Positions 17,502 to 26,654 of a stretch of DNA of 64,000 nt are shown here, in pieces. The translations under genes and the position numbers were made by a program. Every line of letters starts with the position of its first letter. The stretch's first letter is position 1. The stretch lies in assembly GCA_002705305.1 (NCBI GenBank), contig PAHW01000035.1, positions 1 to 64,000 of the forward strand. The letters are read 5' to 3'. The notes under the pieces are model-generated. The model was not told the origin of the DNA. It saw nothing but the letters and a program-made list of their open reading frames with translations, and searched no databases. Origin of the DNA: Acidimicrobiaceae bacterium. GTDB taxonomy: Bacteria; Actinomycetota; Acidimicrobiia; Acidimicrobiales; Poriferisodalaceae.

Positions 17502-18421
17502 CGCCAAAAATCATCATTGACTGCGATCCCGGACACGATGACGCAATAGCAATCATGATGGCCGGGCGCCTCACAAAGATTCTCGGAATCACCACGGTTT
17601 CAGGTAACGCTCCCTTAAGCCTTACAACCGAGAACGCGCTAATACTGACAGAACTTCTCGACCTCGACGTTGACGTGCACGCTGGAGCTAACAAACCACT
17701 TATGGTTGCTCCGCGCCACGCCGAGGAGGCCCACGGGCGAACCGGATTAGATGGACCAATAAGGCCAGAGATTAAGAGGACCGCCGCCAGCAATGACGCA
17801 GTCCACTTCATCATCGAGACCGTCCGAAGTAATGACGACGTGTGGTTGGTCCCGATAGGCCCACTGACCAACATTGCTTTAGCCGTGCAACAAGCTCCCG
17901 ACATTGTCGATCGAGTAGCTGGAATCTCGATCATGGGTGGAAGCGCAGGAGCCGGCAACGTCACCGCCACCGCGGAGTTCAACGTGTGGGCGGACCCTCA
18001 CGCCGCCTCGATCGTATTTGATGCTGGGTTTGAGAAACTCTTGATGGCTGGACTCAACCTCACCCATCAATTCGGTGTCGACGAACAAGTGATTTCGGAC
18101 TTGCGAGCTCTGGGGAACCAAGCGAGCCTTTTCGCTGCAGATCTTTTCGACTTTTATCTTGCCGCCTACCAGAAACGAACCCTTGGCACTAGAGCTCCGC
18201 TACACGACCCATGCGCCGTTCTTGCCATCACGCACCCCGAGCTATTCGAGTTCGAATCCAGAAATGTGCGCGTCGAGACAACAGGGACACACACCCGCGG
18301 TATGACCGTTGTCGACGAGAGAAGCTGGGGCCCAGGGCCCGCAAATTGTGAGGTCGAATATGGCATCGATCGAGATCAAGGAATAACGATTCTTCTCGAG
18401 ACGCTCTCGGCATATAGCTAA
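17498..18421 (+). CDS. Nucleoside hydrolase (inosine/uridine-preferring family)
   Basis: 307 residues beginning TPKIIIDCDPGHDDAIAIMMA. The DxDxxxDD calcium-binding signature sits at about residues 8-16, and the WLVPIGPLTNIALA and SIMGGSAGAGN segments are also present. Near the C-terminus the catalytic region carries LHDPCAVLAITHP. The family hydrolyses the N-glycosidic bond of ribonucleosides to ribose and base for salvage. It starts with GTG in a 4-nt overlap with the DinB-like gene. selD follows 42 nt later from its own promoter. Confidence 0.92.
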   Translation: MTPKIIIDCDPGHDDAIAIMMAGRLTKILGITTVSGNAPLSLTTENALILTELLDLDVDVHAGANKPLMVAPRHAEEAHGRTGLDGPIRPEIKRTAASNDAVHFIIETVRSNDDVWLVPIGPLTNIALAVQQAPDIVDRVAGISIMGGSAGAGNVTATAEFNVWADPHAASIVFDAGFEKLLMAGLNLTHQFGVDEQVISDLRALGNQASLFAADLFDFYLAAYQKRTLGTRAPLHDPCAVLAITHPELFEFESRNVRVETTGTHTRGMTVVDERSWGPGPANCEVEYGIDRDQGITILLETLSAYS

Positions 18422-18451
18422 GGATGCATCCGCAGCCTGGATGCGGCCAGA

Positions 18452-18457
18452 TACCGT
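18452..18457 (+). promoter_or_regulatory. Leaderless -10 element TACCGT of selD
   Basis: TACCGT ends exactly 6 nt before GTG 18464. This supports GTG 18464 as the start, upstream of the in-frame TGA, and shows the region before the TGA belongs to the gene. Confidence 0.55.
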
Positions 18458-18463
18458 GGAACT

Positions 18464-19522
18464 GTGACTAGTTTGATTCGACTTACCCAGTACAGCCACG
18501 GCGCTGGTTGAGCTTGCAAGCTCGGTCCGAGCGACCTGGCGCACGTGCTGCGTCACTTACCCAAGCCCGACAACGCGAATTTGTTAGTCGGCTCAGAAAA
18601 TAGTGATGATGCAGCCGTTTGGAAACGCTCCGAAGGTAAAGCTTTGGTCGCGACGGCCGACTTCTTCACACCGATAGTTGATGATCCAGTTCTTTGGGGA
18701 GAAATCTCGGCTGCAAATGCCGCCAGCGACGTCTACGCAATGGGAGGGGAACCGCTCTTCGCTTTAAATCTCGTGGCTTGGCCTAAAGACAAGTTACCCC
18801 TTGAGTTGCTGAACCAAGTGCTGTCTGGTGGCCAGCGAGCAGCCGACAATGGCGACTGGGTTGTAGCAGGCGGTCACACGGTCGATGGGCCTGAACCGAT
18901 GTACGGAATGTCGGTACTCGGAGAAGTTGATCCCGAGGACCTTTTAACCAACCAGGGCGGTCAGTCAGGCGAGACACTCGTCTTGACGAAACCTATCGGA
19001 ACCGGTCTTTTAGCAACGGCGGTGAAGCAATCTCAACCTGACGCTATAGCCATCGGAGGTTCACTCGAGATCACTTATGAGGCTGCAATTCAGGAGATGA
19101 CCAGACTCAACGCGGCCGCGGCGACAGCCGCAACCCGCGTCAAGGCCTCCGCAGCGACCGATGTCACCGGGTTCGGCTTACTGGGTCACCTTCACGAACT
19201 AACGATGGCAAGCGGTCTTATGGCCACCGTTGACACTGACGCAGTGCCTCTGCTGCCCCGGGTTCACGACCTATTTGAAGCCGGTTTCGTAGCCGGAGGA
19301 ACTGAAAGGAATTTGAGCTTCCTCGAACCCCACCTGGAGAACGGTTCGCACATGGAACGAATCATTCTCTCCGACGCACAGACTTCGGGCGGCCTGCTGT
19401 TTTCCTGTGACTCAGGTGCAGCTCTCGATGCAGTGGCTGAACTACGAGAGTCAGGTCATGATGCCGCAGTCGTCGGCACCCTTAACGACGGCCCTGCCGG
19501 AAAAATCTTTCTGGCAAGCTAA
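18464..19522 (+). CDS. selD: Selenophosphate synthase SelD, itself a selenoprotein (TGA = Sec16)
   Basis: 352 residues with read-through of TGA 18509-18511. The frame reads LIRLTQYSHGAG-U-ACKLGPSDL, so Sec replaces the catalytic Cys of the family's GAG(C/U)xCK motif and the essential Lys19 follows. The rest is a complete SelD: SENSDDAAVWK, TADFFTPIVDDP, SDVYAMGGEPLFALNLVAWP, and the C-terminal DVTGFGLLGHL and LSDAQTSGGLLFS. It makes selenophosphate from selenide and ATP for selenocysteine and selenouridine. Sec-containing SelD is well known and is a reliable marker of a Sec-decoding genome. Conventional calling would start at GTG 18545 and drop the active site. Confidence 0.95.
18520..18532 (+). 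promoter_or_regulatory. Candidate SECIS hairpin of selD
   Basis: GCTC and GAGC enclose GGTCC (or GCTCG/CGAGC enclose GTC), with the loop guanines 13-14 nt after the TGA. The loop resembles that of the ArsC-like gene, but the stem is short and closer to the TGA than in typical bacterial SECIS elements. A longer stem with internal loops is possible. Confidence 0.45.
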
Positions 19523-19542
19523 TAACTGGAACTTGGTTTGCG

Positions 19543-20235
19543 GTGAATTCAAAACCTTCTTCTCTCTACGAACGCTTGGGTGTCGCACGCGACGCGACCC
19601 TGATGATCTTGCGACGCGCCTATCGAAGAGAAGCCCTCCGGTATCACCCGGACCGCTCGACCGGCGATTCAGAAACCATGAGCGAATTAAACGATGCTTG
19701 GTTTGTTTTGTCCGATCCCATCCGACGCGCCGCCTACGACAAAACGCTCAAACCCGTGCCTGCCCGACCAGGAGACGAGCCGGAATCGCCCCCAACCTCA
19801 CCGCCGTTACACACAACTAATTGGTTCGATAGCCTCAAATTGCAGGCCGTGAGGTTGGGGCACGAGGCAGCCCTAAGCGCTAGCCAAGCTCTCGCCCGTC
19901 GAAACCACGTTCGGCGCTCCGAATACGAAACTCTCGTCAAGGAGATCGCTGGGTGTTTCGGCGATCGGATCGAACAGCGCGTTCGTCTTGCCAGAACAGC
20001 CGGAGCTACGCCCCTTGACCTCGGGCTGACTGCCGCGTTGATTGGATTAAGAGAGTATTGCGAGAGTTTTCTGCAGGCATCAAACGAGTCCGAGGTGGAT
20101 ACCGAGACGATTCGTAAGGCTCAACTGCTTGATCGCACCTGGGACAATCTCGCCCACAGCATTTCCAGGGAACTCGAGACAGCTCTCGGCGGTAATCCAA
20201 GAACACTGCGCACCCTTACCGGTCGGCGAGTCTGA
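19543..20235 (+). CDS. J-domain (DnaJ-like) protein
   Basis: 230 residues. A J domain covers about residues 8-72 (SLYERLGVARDATLMILRRA, with the H35-P-D37 loop in RYHPDRS and a C-terminal AYDKTL). It therefore should stimulate an Hsp70 partner. No Gly/Phe linker, zinc centre or DnaJ C-terminal substrate domain is present, so it is not a housekeeping DnaJ. The remaining 150 residues are helical and unrecognised. GTG start. The stop is 1 nt before the NadD-like gene, suggesting co-transcription. Confidence 0.8.
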   Translation: MNSKPSSLYERLGVARDATLMILRRAYRREALRYHPDRSTGDSETMSELNDAWFVLSDPIRRAAYDKTLKPVPARPGDEPESPPTSPPLHTTNWFDSLKLQAVRLGHEAALSASQALARRNHVRRSEYETLVKEIAGCFGDRIEQRVRLARTAGATPLDLGLTAALIGLREYCESFLQASNESEVDTETIRKAQLLDRTWDNLAHSISRELETALGGNPRTLRTLTGRRV

Positions 20236-20236
20236 A

Positions 20237-20803
20237 ATGCCTACTGCCGTCTATCCGGGTTCTTTTAATCCGCCGACCGTCGCTCATCTCGAAATCTCTC
20301 GAGCAGTGCGGACTCATTTCGGCATCGACCACGTCGTTTGGGCAATCAGCGAGGTGGCTCTTGGTAAGGAGAAAGTAAACAAGCCACGTTTCCAAGATCG
20401 CGTCGCCGTTCTGGAACGGGTTGCCTCGGATTACGAATGGCTTCAAATTGAGGTGACGGATAGACAGCTATTGGCAGATATTGCATTGGGCTATGACGTG
20501 CTAGTCATGGGTGCCGACAAATGGCACCAGATTCAAGATCCGGCTTTTTACCACGACGACCCCAATCTCAGAGACAAGGCGATAATGGCTCTTCCCCGGC
20601 TAGCAATTGCGCCAAGAGCACCTTTTCGAACTCCACCCGACCAGGCCCTACCAGTTCCCGCAAATCTAGATTCGATCTCGAGCACCGAGGCACGTGGTGG
20701 CGCCACGTCAATGATGCTAGAACCGGCCCGGCAATTCGATGAATTAACCGGAGCTTGGTCCGACCCCGACCGATATGAAGCATGGTTGATTCACCAAAAT
20801 TGA
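20237..20803 (+). CDS. Nicotinate-nucleotide adenylyltransferase-like protein (nucleotidyltransferase fold)
   Basis: 188 residues starting PTAVYPGSFNPPTVAHLEIS. This is the cytidylyltransferase-like N-terminus, in which TVAH takes the place of the usual (H/T)xGH. A DVLVMGADKWHQI segment follows, and a C-terminal ISSTEARGG corresponds to the ISSTxIR substrate motif. The family adenylates NaMN or related nucleotides; the altered motifs leave the exact substrate open. ATG 20237 is preferred because the conserved first strand starts there and it lies right behind the J-domain gene. Confidence 0.75.
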   Translation: MPTAVYPGSFNPPTVAHLEISRAVRTHFGIDHVVWAISEVALGKEKVNKPRFQDRVAVLERVASDYEWLQIEVTDRQLLADIALGYDVLVMGADKWHQIQDPAFYHDDPNLRDKAIMALPRLAIAPRAPFRTPPDQALPVPANLDSISSTEARGGATSMMLEPARQFDELTGAWSDPDRYEAWLIHQN

Positions 20804-20840
20804 TGAACCGCACTGTTCAACCCGCATACCTTTGGTTCTG

Positions 20841-21803
20841 ATGACTGAGATTTTAGACGTCGACCTATTGGCTTTCGAACACGGTGGAAAAGGCGACCGC
20901 CGTGCCACCGTTGACGGAGTGATGCAAAGCCTGCGCACCGGCTTCGTGTACACGAAACATGACATCTCTGAAGGGCTTCTCGACGAGACATACGAAGTCT
21001 TAGAAAAGTTTTTTGATCTACCCGCCGAAACCAAAGCGGATTACGTTGCTCCAGGTTCGAAAGGCCAGAACGGTTACACAGGAGTACTGATCGAGACTGC
21101 CGCTGTGTCAAACACTCCAGACTGGAAAGAAATGCTCAATTGGGGCGCTGCCCTTCCGTCGGGCCATCCTCTCAGAGACCGGTATCCGCACCGATACAGC
21201 GAACCTATCTTTCCATCGGACCGTATTCCCGAAGCCGACCGAATCCTGTCCACGTTTCATGAACATTTGGTCGAACTGCAGACTCGCTTCTTACGTGTCA
21301 TCGCCACAGGTATAGGCGCCAACCCAAGCTTCTTCGACACCATGCTTAAACACGGTTCTCATCTCACTCGAGCAATCCGTTACCCTCCGATGTCCGAGGC
21401 GCCACGCGCAGGACGCGATGGGCACGTCTGGGCCGAAGAACACGGAGACATCAACCTCATTACAGCTCTGCCAAGATCAACCGCTCGAGGCCTGCAAGTC
21501 AAAGTGGGTGAACACTGGGTGGAAGCTACGCCCCCGGATCAACACGTGATTATCAATACCGGGATCATGCTTGAACGCCTCACGAACGGTTTGATTCCAG
21601 TGGGATGGCACCGTGTGGTAGCAGACCCTGAGCAAACAGGCGATCGATTAAGTGTTGTGCAGTTCTGTCACCCGACGCCGTGGACGATCCTTACACCCAT
21701 ACCCTCCACCGTGTCTGCGGAGCGTCCCTGTCAATATCCTGCAATGTCAGCCGGAGATTGCCTCGACCAGGTTCTTTGGGAAATCAACCTCAGCGAGGGG
21801 TGA
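20841..21803 (+). CDS. 2-oxoglutarate/Fe(II)-dependent oxygenase, isopenicillin N synthase-like
   Basis: 320 residues with a complete Fe and cosubstrate set: H201-G-D203 in EEHGDINLIT, H257 in GWHRVV and the R269-x-S271 2OG-binding pair in DRLSVVQF. The N-terminal half has the DIOX_N pattern (LRTGFVYTKHD, FFDLPAETKADY). Such enzymes hydroxylate, desaturate or cyclise small molecules; the substrate here is unknown. TACCTT lies 8 nt upstream of ATG 20841, so the transcript has little or no leader. It stands alone between the NadD-like gene and convergent mtr. Confidence 0.88.
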   Translation: MTEILDVDLLAFEHGGKGDRRATVDGVMQSLRTGFVYTKHDISEGLLDETYEVLEKFFDLPAETKADYVAPGSKGQNGYTGVLIETAAVSNTPDWKEMLNWGAALPSGHPLRDRYPHRYSEPIFPSDRIPEADRILSTFHEHLVELQTRFLRVIATGIGANPSFFDTMLKHGSHLTRAIRYPPMSEAPRAGRDGHVWAEEHGDINLITALPRSTARGLQVKVGEHWVEATPPDQHVIINTGIMLERLTNGLIPVGWHRVVADPEQTGDRLSVVQFCHPTPWTILTPIPSTVSAERPCQYPAMSAGDCLDQVLWEINLSEG

Positions 21804-21832
21804 ATCGTCGGCAGAAGAATCGGCTGCCGATG

Positions 21833-23239
21833 TCAGAGATCTAAAAGAGCGTTCTCCACAAGTTCGCTAAGAGCGGGATGGATGTAGAACTGTCCGGAGG
21901 CGAGCTCATCTACCGTTTGCCCGAATTCCATCCCCTGGATTAACTGCTGAACGAGAGTCGCTGCTTGGGGACCGATTATGTGGGCCCCCAATAGCTTCCG
22001 AGTTTCAGCATGAGCTATGAGCTTGCAAAAGCTCTGGGTGTCTTCCATCGCCCAACCGTAAGCGGTTGCACCGTACTCCTTGATGGCTACCGTTACCGGC
22101 ACCTCTTGTTCGTGAGCGGCTCGTTCGGTGATCCCGACCGACGCCACTTGGGGGTGCCCAAACACGGCATGAGGAACGAAGCGATCATCGACGGTCAGCA
22201 TTGGACCGTCAGATTCGCCTTCGGCAACCAAAAGGTTGTGTCGGAGCGCCCTCACTTCGGCATTAGCGAGATGTTTGAGCTGATGAATATTTGAGAGGTC
22301 ACCAAACGCCCAGACACCCTCAGCGTCAGTCCGGAAGAACTCGTCAACCAGTACTCTCCCACCGTCATGTGAGACCCCGGCTTGTTCGAGTCCTAGTCGA
22401 TCACCGTTAGGGATGCGTCCCGTTGCAACGAGGACAACGTCTGTCTCTATAGTTTCGGCTTCCCCATTCCTCACAATCTCAACGCAAACCGTCTTTCCAT
22501 CTTGGGATACGCGAGTGACTTCGCTTCCGCAACGAAGATTAAATCTGTCTTGCACGAGTCTCGTGAAACATTGGGAGACGTCATCGTCTTCGTGTTTCAA
22601 CAGTCGATCACCACGGTTAATGACCGTGACCTCGGTACCGAATGCAGAAAAGACGTGGCCCAATTCGGCGGCAATGTATCCGCCTCCGAAAATGACCATC
22701 CGTTGGGGCAGCGTGTCAAGACGCATAACCGTGTCAGAGGTGTGAAAATCGATGTCGGCGAGACCTGGGTATGGGGGTATGAAAGGGCGTGCCCCAGCGC
22801 CAAGGACCACGTAACGGCCCGATATTTGACTGACTCTTCCCTCCGGATCGGTCACCTCGAGCATTCGTTTATCGACAAAGCGGCCTTCCCCTTTAAATAC
22901 CGTGATGTTGGGGCACTCGTCGCTTAGTCGATAGCTTTCCCCTCCCTCAACAATTGGATCAATTCGACCGAAGACACGATCTCGTACAGCAACCCAATCC
23001 ACGTTGGTTATGTGGGCGTCGATGCCGTAGACGGAGGCGTTACGGATGGTCTCGGCGACGTCAGCGGCGTAAACGAACATTTTTGAGGGGATGCAACCGA
23101 CGTTTAGGCAGGTGCCACCAAAAAGATCTTTCTCGACGATGGCAATTTTCCAATGGTCGAACTCAGGGCCTGGGATGCTGTTTCCTGATCCAGTTCCGAC
23201 AATGACAAGATCGAACTCTTCTGCTCGCGCATCGCTCAT
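21833..23239 (-). CDS. mtr: Mycothione reductase
   Basis: 468 residues of the pyridine nucleotide-disulfide oxidoreductase family. FAD-binding VGTGSGNSIPG starts at residue 12, the redox pair is in GGTCLNVGCIPSKM, the NAD(P) site is FGGGYIAAELGHVFSAFG, and the C-terminal catalytic region is FYIHPALSELVENALL. The segment FVYAADVAETIRNASVYGID and the TAYGWAMEDT motif match mycobacterial mycothione reductase rather than dihydrolipoamide dehydrogenase. It keeps mycothiol reduced with NADPH. ATG 23239 is preferred over an upstream TTG. It supports the mycothiol-linked reading of the DsbA-like gene at 296. Confidence 0.9.
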   Translation of the reverse strand: MSDARAEEFDLVIVGTGSGNSIPGPEFDHWKIAIVEKDLFGGTCLNVGCIPSKMFVYAADVAETIRNASVYGIDAHITNVDWVAVRDRVFGRIDPIVEGGESYRLSDECPNITVFKGEGRFVDKRMLEVTDPEGRVSQISGRYVVLGAGARPFIPPYPGLADIDFHTSDTVMRLDTLPQRMVIFGGGYIAAELGHVFSAFGTEVTVINRGDRLLKHEDDDVSQCFTRLVQDRFNLRCGSEVTRVSQDGKTVCVEIVRNGEAETIETDVVLVATGRIPNGDRLGLEQAGVSHDGGRVLVDEFFRTDAEGVWAFGDLSNIHQLKHLANAEVRALRHNLLVAEGESDGPMLTVDDRFVPHAVFGHPQVASVGITERAAHEQEVPVTVAIKEYGATAYGWAMEDTQSFCKLIAHAETRKLLGAHIIGPQAATLVQQLIQGMEFGQTVDELASGQFYIHPALSELVENALLDL

Positions 23240-23306
23240 ACAAAGAGTCAACCAGCAAGAAGGGACTGGCGCGGTCCGAAAGCCTGCTAATTCCGAACGG
23301 TTGAGG

Positions 23307-24539
23307 TCAAACCAAAGCTTGGTATACGAGCGATTTCATTTCTGGTCGGATCGGATGGGTGCTCGAAGGAAGCAGTTGGGTCAAGAAGATGACTGTTAGA
23401 TCTTCAACTGGATCCACCCAAAACGCCGTGGATGCTGCCCCGCCCCACGCATATTCGCCTTTTTGGCTTAAGACCTTCGCCTTTGCTGGATCGATCACTA
23501 CCGAGAAACCGAGGCCAAATCCAACGCCGTCGTAAGCGGTCTCCGAGAAGAGAGGCCGCCCGTATTCCGTTAAATCCGCTCCCTCTGGAAGGTGGTTTGT
23601 GGTCATGAACTCAAGTGTCTTTCGTCCGATAATGCGGTGGCCGTTGAGCTCACCCCCATTTAGAAGCGCTTGCGTGAATTGGTGATAATCCCCGAGGGTC
23701 GACACCAAGCCTCCTCCTCCGGAAAGGGCGGTTGGCTCACGCAAATAGCGTGATTTTTGTGCGTCATCAAGGAGAGTTGCCTTTAGCTTTTTCCCTTTCG
23801 GGTAATAGCACGACGCGAAACGGTCGCGCTCGCTGTCAGCTACACAAAACCCGGTATCAACCATGTCCAGGGGTTCAAAAATATGCTCTCGGAAGTACTG
23901 GTCAAGATCAACTCCGGCTACCAACTCAACGATTCTCCCGACTACATCAGTCGAATACGAATAGTTCCATTCCGTTCCTGGGTCGAAGAGCAACGGCAGC
24001 GATGCCACGACGTCGCATTGAGTTTCGAGATCGCCAGGGCTCTTAGTCCAATCAAACCCCGCTCGTCGGTACATCTCGTCGACGGTGTTAGCCATGTGGA
24101 AGTGATACGTAAGCCCACTGGTATGGGTCAGTAGATCATGCACGCAGATTTCCCTGGCTGGCTCGCGTGTTACTGGGTTTGCGGCATCGCCATCTACAAA
24201 GACTTGGGTATCGGCAAACGCCGGTATCCACTTCGAGATTGGGTCCTTTAGCTGAAGTAACCCTTTCTCATACAGCTGCATCAGGGCTATCGAAGTTATG
24301 GGCTTCGTCATTGAATAGATGCGGTAAAGAGTGTCGTTCTCGACAGGTAAGGAGCGCTCCACGTCGCGGTGCCCGTAGACGTCGTGGTAGACCACTTTCC
24401 CGCCACGACTGACGAGAACGTTGGTTCCCGGAAGGTGGCCGTCGTCAACGTAGCGGCGTAGATGGGTGCCCAGTCTCTTCAAACGTGTTGAATCGAACCC
24501 GCCATCAGAAGGGTCCAGCTCCACATCAATAGCTTTCAT
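23307..24539 (-). CDS. Serine hydrolase of the beta-lactamase family
   Basis: 410 residues with the S76-M-T-K79 nucleophile motif in YRIYSMTKPITSIAL, a Tyr motif in WNYSYSTDVVG and a C-terminal EYAWGGAASTAFWVDP strand. It also has the long insert around HTSGLTYHFHMANTVDEMYR seen in esterase-type class C relatives. No signal peptide is visible. The reaction is hydrolysis of an ester or amide of unknown identity. It is the second such gene in the window, after 3491-4651. It is divergent from the histidine phosphatase gene. Confidence 0.83.
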   Translation of the reverse strand: MKAIDVELDPSDGGFDSTRLKRLGTHLRRYVDDGHLPGTNVLVSRGGKVVYHDVYGHRDVERSLPVENDTLYRIYSMTKPITSIALMQLYEKGLLQLKDPISKWIPAFADTQVFVDGDAANPVTREPAREICVHDLLTHTSGLTYHFHMANTVDEMYRRAGFDWTKSPGDLETQCDVVASLPLLFDPGTEWNYSYSTDVVGRIVELVAGVDLDQYFREHIFEPLDMVDTGFCVADSERDRFASCYYPKGKKLKATLLDDAQKSRYLREPTALSGGGGLVSTLGDYHQFTQALLNGGELNGHRIIGRKTLEFMTTNHLPEGADLTEYGRPLFSETAYDGVGFGLGFSVVIDPAKAKVLSQKGEYAWGGAASTAFWVDPVEDLTVIFLTQLLPSSTHPIRPEMKSLVYQALV

Positions 24540-24628
24540 GGTTCGTCATCTCATTCTCACGAATTTCCTAATGCCTTGCAGGCTAGGGGTCACTTCAACT
24601 GAGTCACCCCTCCGTCGCTTCGTGCCCC

Positions 24629-24634
24629 TAAAGT
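24629..24634 (+). promoter_or_regulatory. Leaderless -10 element TAAAGT
   Basis: TAAAGT ends exactly 6 nt before ATG 24641 of the histidine phosphatase gene. Confidence 0.55.
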
Positions 24635-24640
24635 GCCTCG

Positions 24641-25339
24641 ATGGCTGATGCTACGACGACAGACGTCCTCCTCGCCCGCTTCCTCCTTATCCGCCATGGA
24701 GAGTCCAACGTCATGGTCGACGGGATGGTCGGAGGTCCCAAGACCTGTTCGGGTCTTTCTGACCGTGGGCGAGCACAGGCGGAGCGACTGGGTGCAAGGT
24801 TTGCTTCAGGGAGTGAGAATTCGATTGAGATCGCCTACACGTCTCCTCTTCCTCGAGCAGTCGAAACAACCGAAATTGTTCTGTCCTCAGGTTCGTTAAA
24901 CCTCGACATCAACGTTCACGTCGATCTTGAGGAATTCAGGTTGGGAGAAGCAGATGGCCTTACTTGGGAAGAGGTCAGAACAAAATATGATTTGAGTAAT
25001 TTCGAGCAAAGGGATCCATTTACTCCAATAATTCCAGGGGCCGACAGCCGGGCAGGTTTTCGTCACCGGGTCGCTAAGGCCCTTAGCCAAATCGCCGATC
25101 AGCATCGCGGCTGCACCATTCTCGTCGGCTGCCACGGCGGCGTTATTTCCGCAGCCATGGCAACTGCGTTCGGGTTGGGGCCAAATCAATGGCACACGGA
25201 GCTAGCGCCCACCGTTACCTCCATCACCGAATTGGAAATCTTGACGAGCGCTGTTCGAGGTCGCAGATGGTTGTGCCGTCGGTACAACGACTCAGCGCAC
25301 CTGCATGGCACTGATCTAGACCTTCGCGACCATCTCTGA
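24641..25339 (+). CDS. Histidine phosphatase family protein (phosphoglycerate mutase-like)
   Basis: 232 residues with the catalytic LIRHGESN near residue 20, GPKTCSGLSDRGRAQAERLG, and ETTEIVLSS. The second catalytic His is in ILVGCHGGVISAAM, and the acidic proton donor falls in the DLEEFRLGEADG region. This is the actinobacterial broad-specificity phosphatase type rather than glycolytic mutase. The substrate is unknown. Start set by a leaderless promoter at 24629. Confidence 0.85.
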   Translation: MADATTTDVLLARFLLIRHGESNVMVDGMVGGPKTCSGLSDRGRAQAERLGARFASGSENSIEIAYTSPLPRAVETTEIVLSSGSLNLDINVHVDLEEFRLGEADGLTWEEVRTKYDLSNFEQRDPFTPIIPGADSRAGFRHRVAKALSQIADQHRGCTILVGCHGGVISAAMATAFGLGPNQWHTELAPTVTSITELEILTSAVRGRRWLCRRYNDSAHLHGTDLDLRDHL

Positions 25340-25363
25340 TGGACACAACCTGTAGCCCAGTGT

Positions 25364-25549
25364 TTGGCAATTAGTTCGGCGGCCAGAGTCCGCCACCCCT
25401 CCCCAATTCCGAAGGGTGCGAGGGGTTTTGGATTCGTCATCCGGGAAATCATTCTTGCCGGCATCTCTGTGCTGGTGATGGTGACACTCTTCCCAGCGTT
25501 CGCCCCCGATCTCCCCAATATCGACCGATTTGACGACATCAGTGCTTAA
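25364..25549 (+). CDS. Possible small single-pass membrane protein
   Basis: A 61-residue frame from TTG 25364 to TAA. Its second half has one hydrophobic segment (IREIILAGISVLVMVTLFPA), followed by an acidic tail. The codons in this half show a strong third-position C/G preference like real genes nearby. The start is weak, with no ribosome site or -10 at a leaderless spacing, so the N-terminus could be wrong. It fills most of the gap between the phosphatase and the NicX-like gene. No family recognised. Confidence 0.35.
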   Translation: MAISSAARVRHPSPIPKGARGFGFVIREIILAGISVLVMVTLFPAFAPDLPNIDRFDDISA

Positions 25550-25597
25550 GTAGGGCATTCGGCGCTACGTTCGCGCTATCGAAAAGCGGGAGGAACC

Positions 25598-26644
25598 ATG
25601 CTCGTAGAGCGAGTCGAAGGAAAATGGATCGACGCATTTGCTCGCGTCTTCGAAATGTGCGCTGTCGACGCTAGCCAGACCGCAGCGATACTTTCCGAAA
25701 CGCAGAGCCGCGATGTCAACGTGAACTTGGCCGAATTAGCACTTGATCGCCTCGGAATTCGCGCTATCCACATCGTTTTACCGACCCTTCGACAGACCGC
25801 GCCGGTGCCGGTTAGGTCCACAGGCGCGTCTGATGCTATAGCTGGTTCGACCGCGGTGATTCGAGCGCTTTCATCAGTCGATTTCGTGGTCGACTGCACT
25901 GTTGAGGGACTCCTGCACGCTCCAGAGCTTCCAGAAATTCTTTCGGATGGCAGCCGCGTTCTCATGGTCTCAAACGAACACCCCGAGGCCCTTGAACGTC
26001 TTATCCCAACCCATGACCTCGAACCAAAGGTCAAAGCGGGAATCAAAAAGCTGATACAAGCGAAACAAATGCGAGTTACCTCGCTGGCAGGAACAGATGT
26101 AACCGTTGACGTAAGTAAGGCACCTTGCGGCGGCGGGTGGGGCTACACGACTCGCCCTGGAACTATTACCCACTGGCCGGGCGGCCTATGTTTGGCTTTC
26201 CCCGAGGCCAACACAGTCAACGGCACTATCGTCATGGACCGAGGGGACATCAATCTCACCTTCAAACGGTACGTGGAGTCTCCGATAAAACTCACCATCG
26301 AGAACGATTACGTCATCGAAGTGGAAGGTGAGGGGACTGATGCATCTCTTTTCCGGAGTTACACCGACGCGTGGGGCGATCGTGACGCCTACGCCACCAG
26401 CCATGTCGGATGGGGTATGAACCCCGGCGCCCGCTGGGACACCTTGCCCTTATACGACAGAAGTCAAACCAACGGCACTGAGCAACGAGCGTTCGCCGGC
26501 AATTTCTTGTATTCGACTGGCGCTAACGAACACGCTGGGCGACACACGTTGGGCCATTTCGACCTCCCGATGCGCAATCACACCGTCTTACTGGACGACG
26601 AACCAATCGTCGTCAACGGCGTATTGCAAGGGGATTTGGCGTAG
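25598..26644 (+). CDS. NicX-like (2,5-dihydroxypyridine 5,6-dioxygenase / M29 aminopeptidase-fold) metalloenzyme
   Basis: 348 residues, the length of NicX. The C-terminal half carries HVGWGMNPGARWD and GANEHAGRHTLGHFDLPMRN, giving His269, His320 and Asp322. That arrangement matches the Fe ligands His265, His318 and Asp320 that I recall for Pseudomonas NicX. NicX opens the ring of 2,5-dihydroxypyridine in nicotinate breakdown. Homologues of this family are broad and many are unlikely to act on that substrate, and no other nic genes are in the window. GGGAGG lies 5 nt before ATG 25598. It may be co-transcribed with the acyl-CoA ligase 10 nt downstream. Confidence 0.7.
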   Translation: MLVERVEGKWIDAFARVFEMCAVDASQTAAILSETQSRDVNVNLAELALDRLGIRAIHIVLPTLRQTAPVPVRSTGASDAIAGSTAVIRALSSVDFVVDCTVEGLLHAPELPEILSDGSRVLMVSNEHPEALERLIPTHDLEPKVKAGIKKLIQAKQMRVTSLAGTDVTVDVSKAPCGGGWGYTTRPGTITHWPGGLCLAFPEANTVNGTIVMDRGDINLTFKRYVESPIKLTIENDYVIEVEGEGTDASLFRSYTDAWGDRDAYATSHVGWGMNPGARWDTLPLYDRSQTNGTEQRAFAGNFLYSTGANEHAGRHTLGHFDLPMRNHTVLLDDEPIVVNGVLQGDLA

Positions 26645-26654
26645 TAGCTCACAT

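Noticed and set aside
25186-25539. Minus-strand 117-codon frame over the end of the histidine phosphatase gene
   Set aside because: It overlaps a well-supported gene, and its composition (rich in Arg, Ser and Pro) is that of an antisense shadow.
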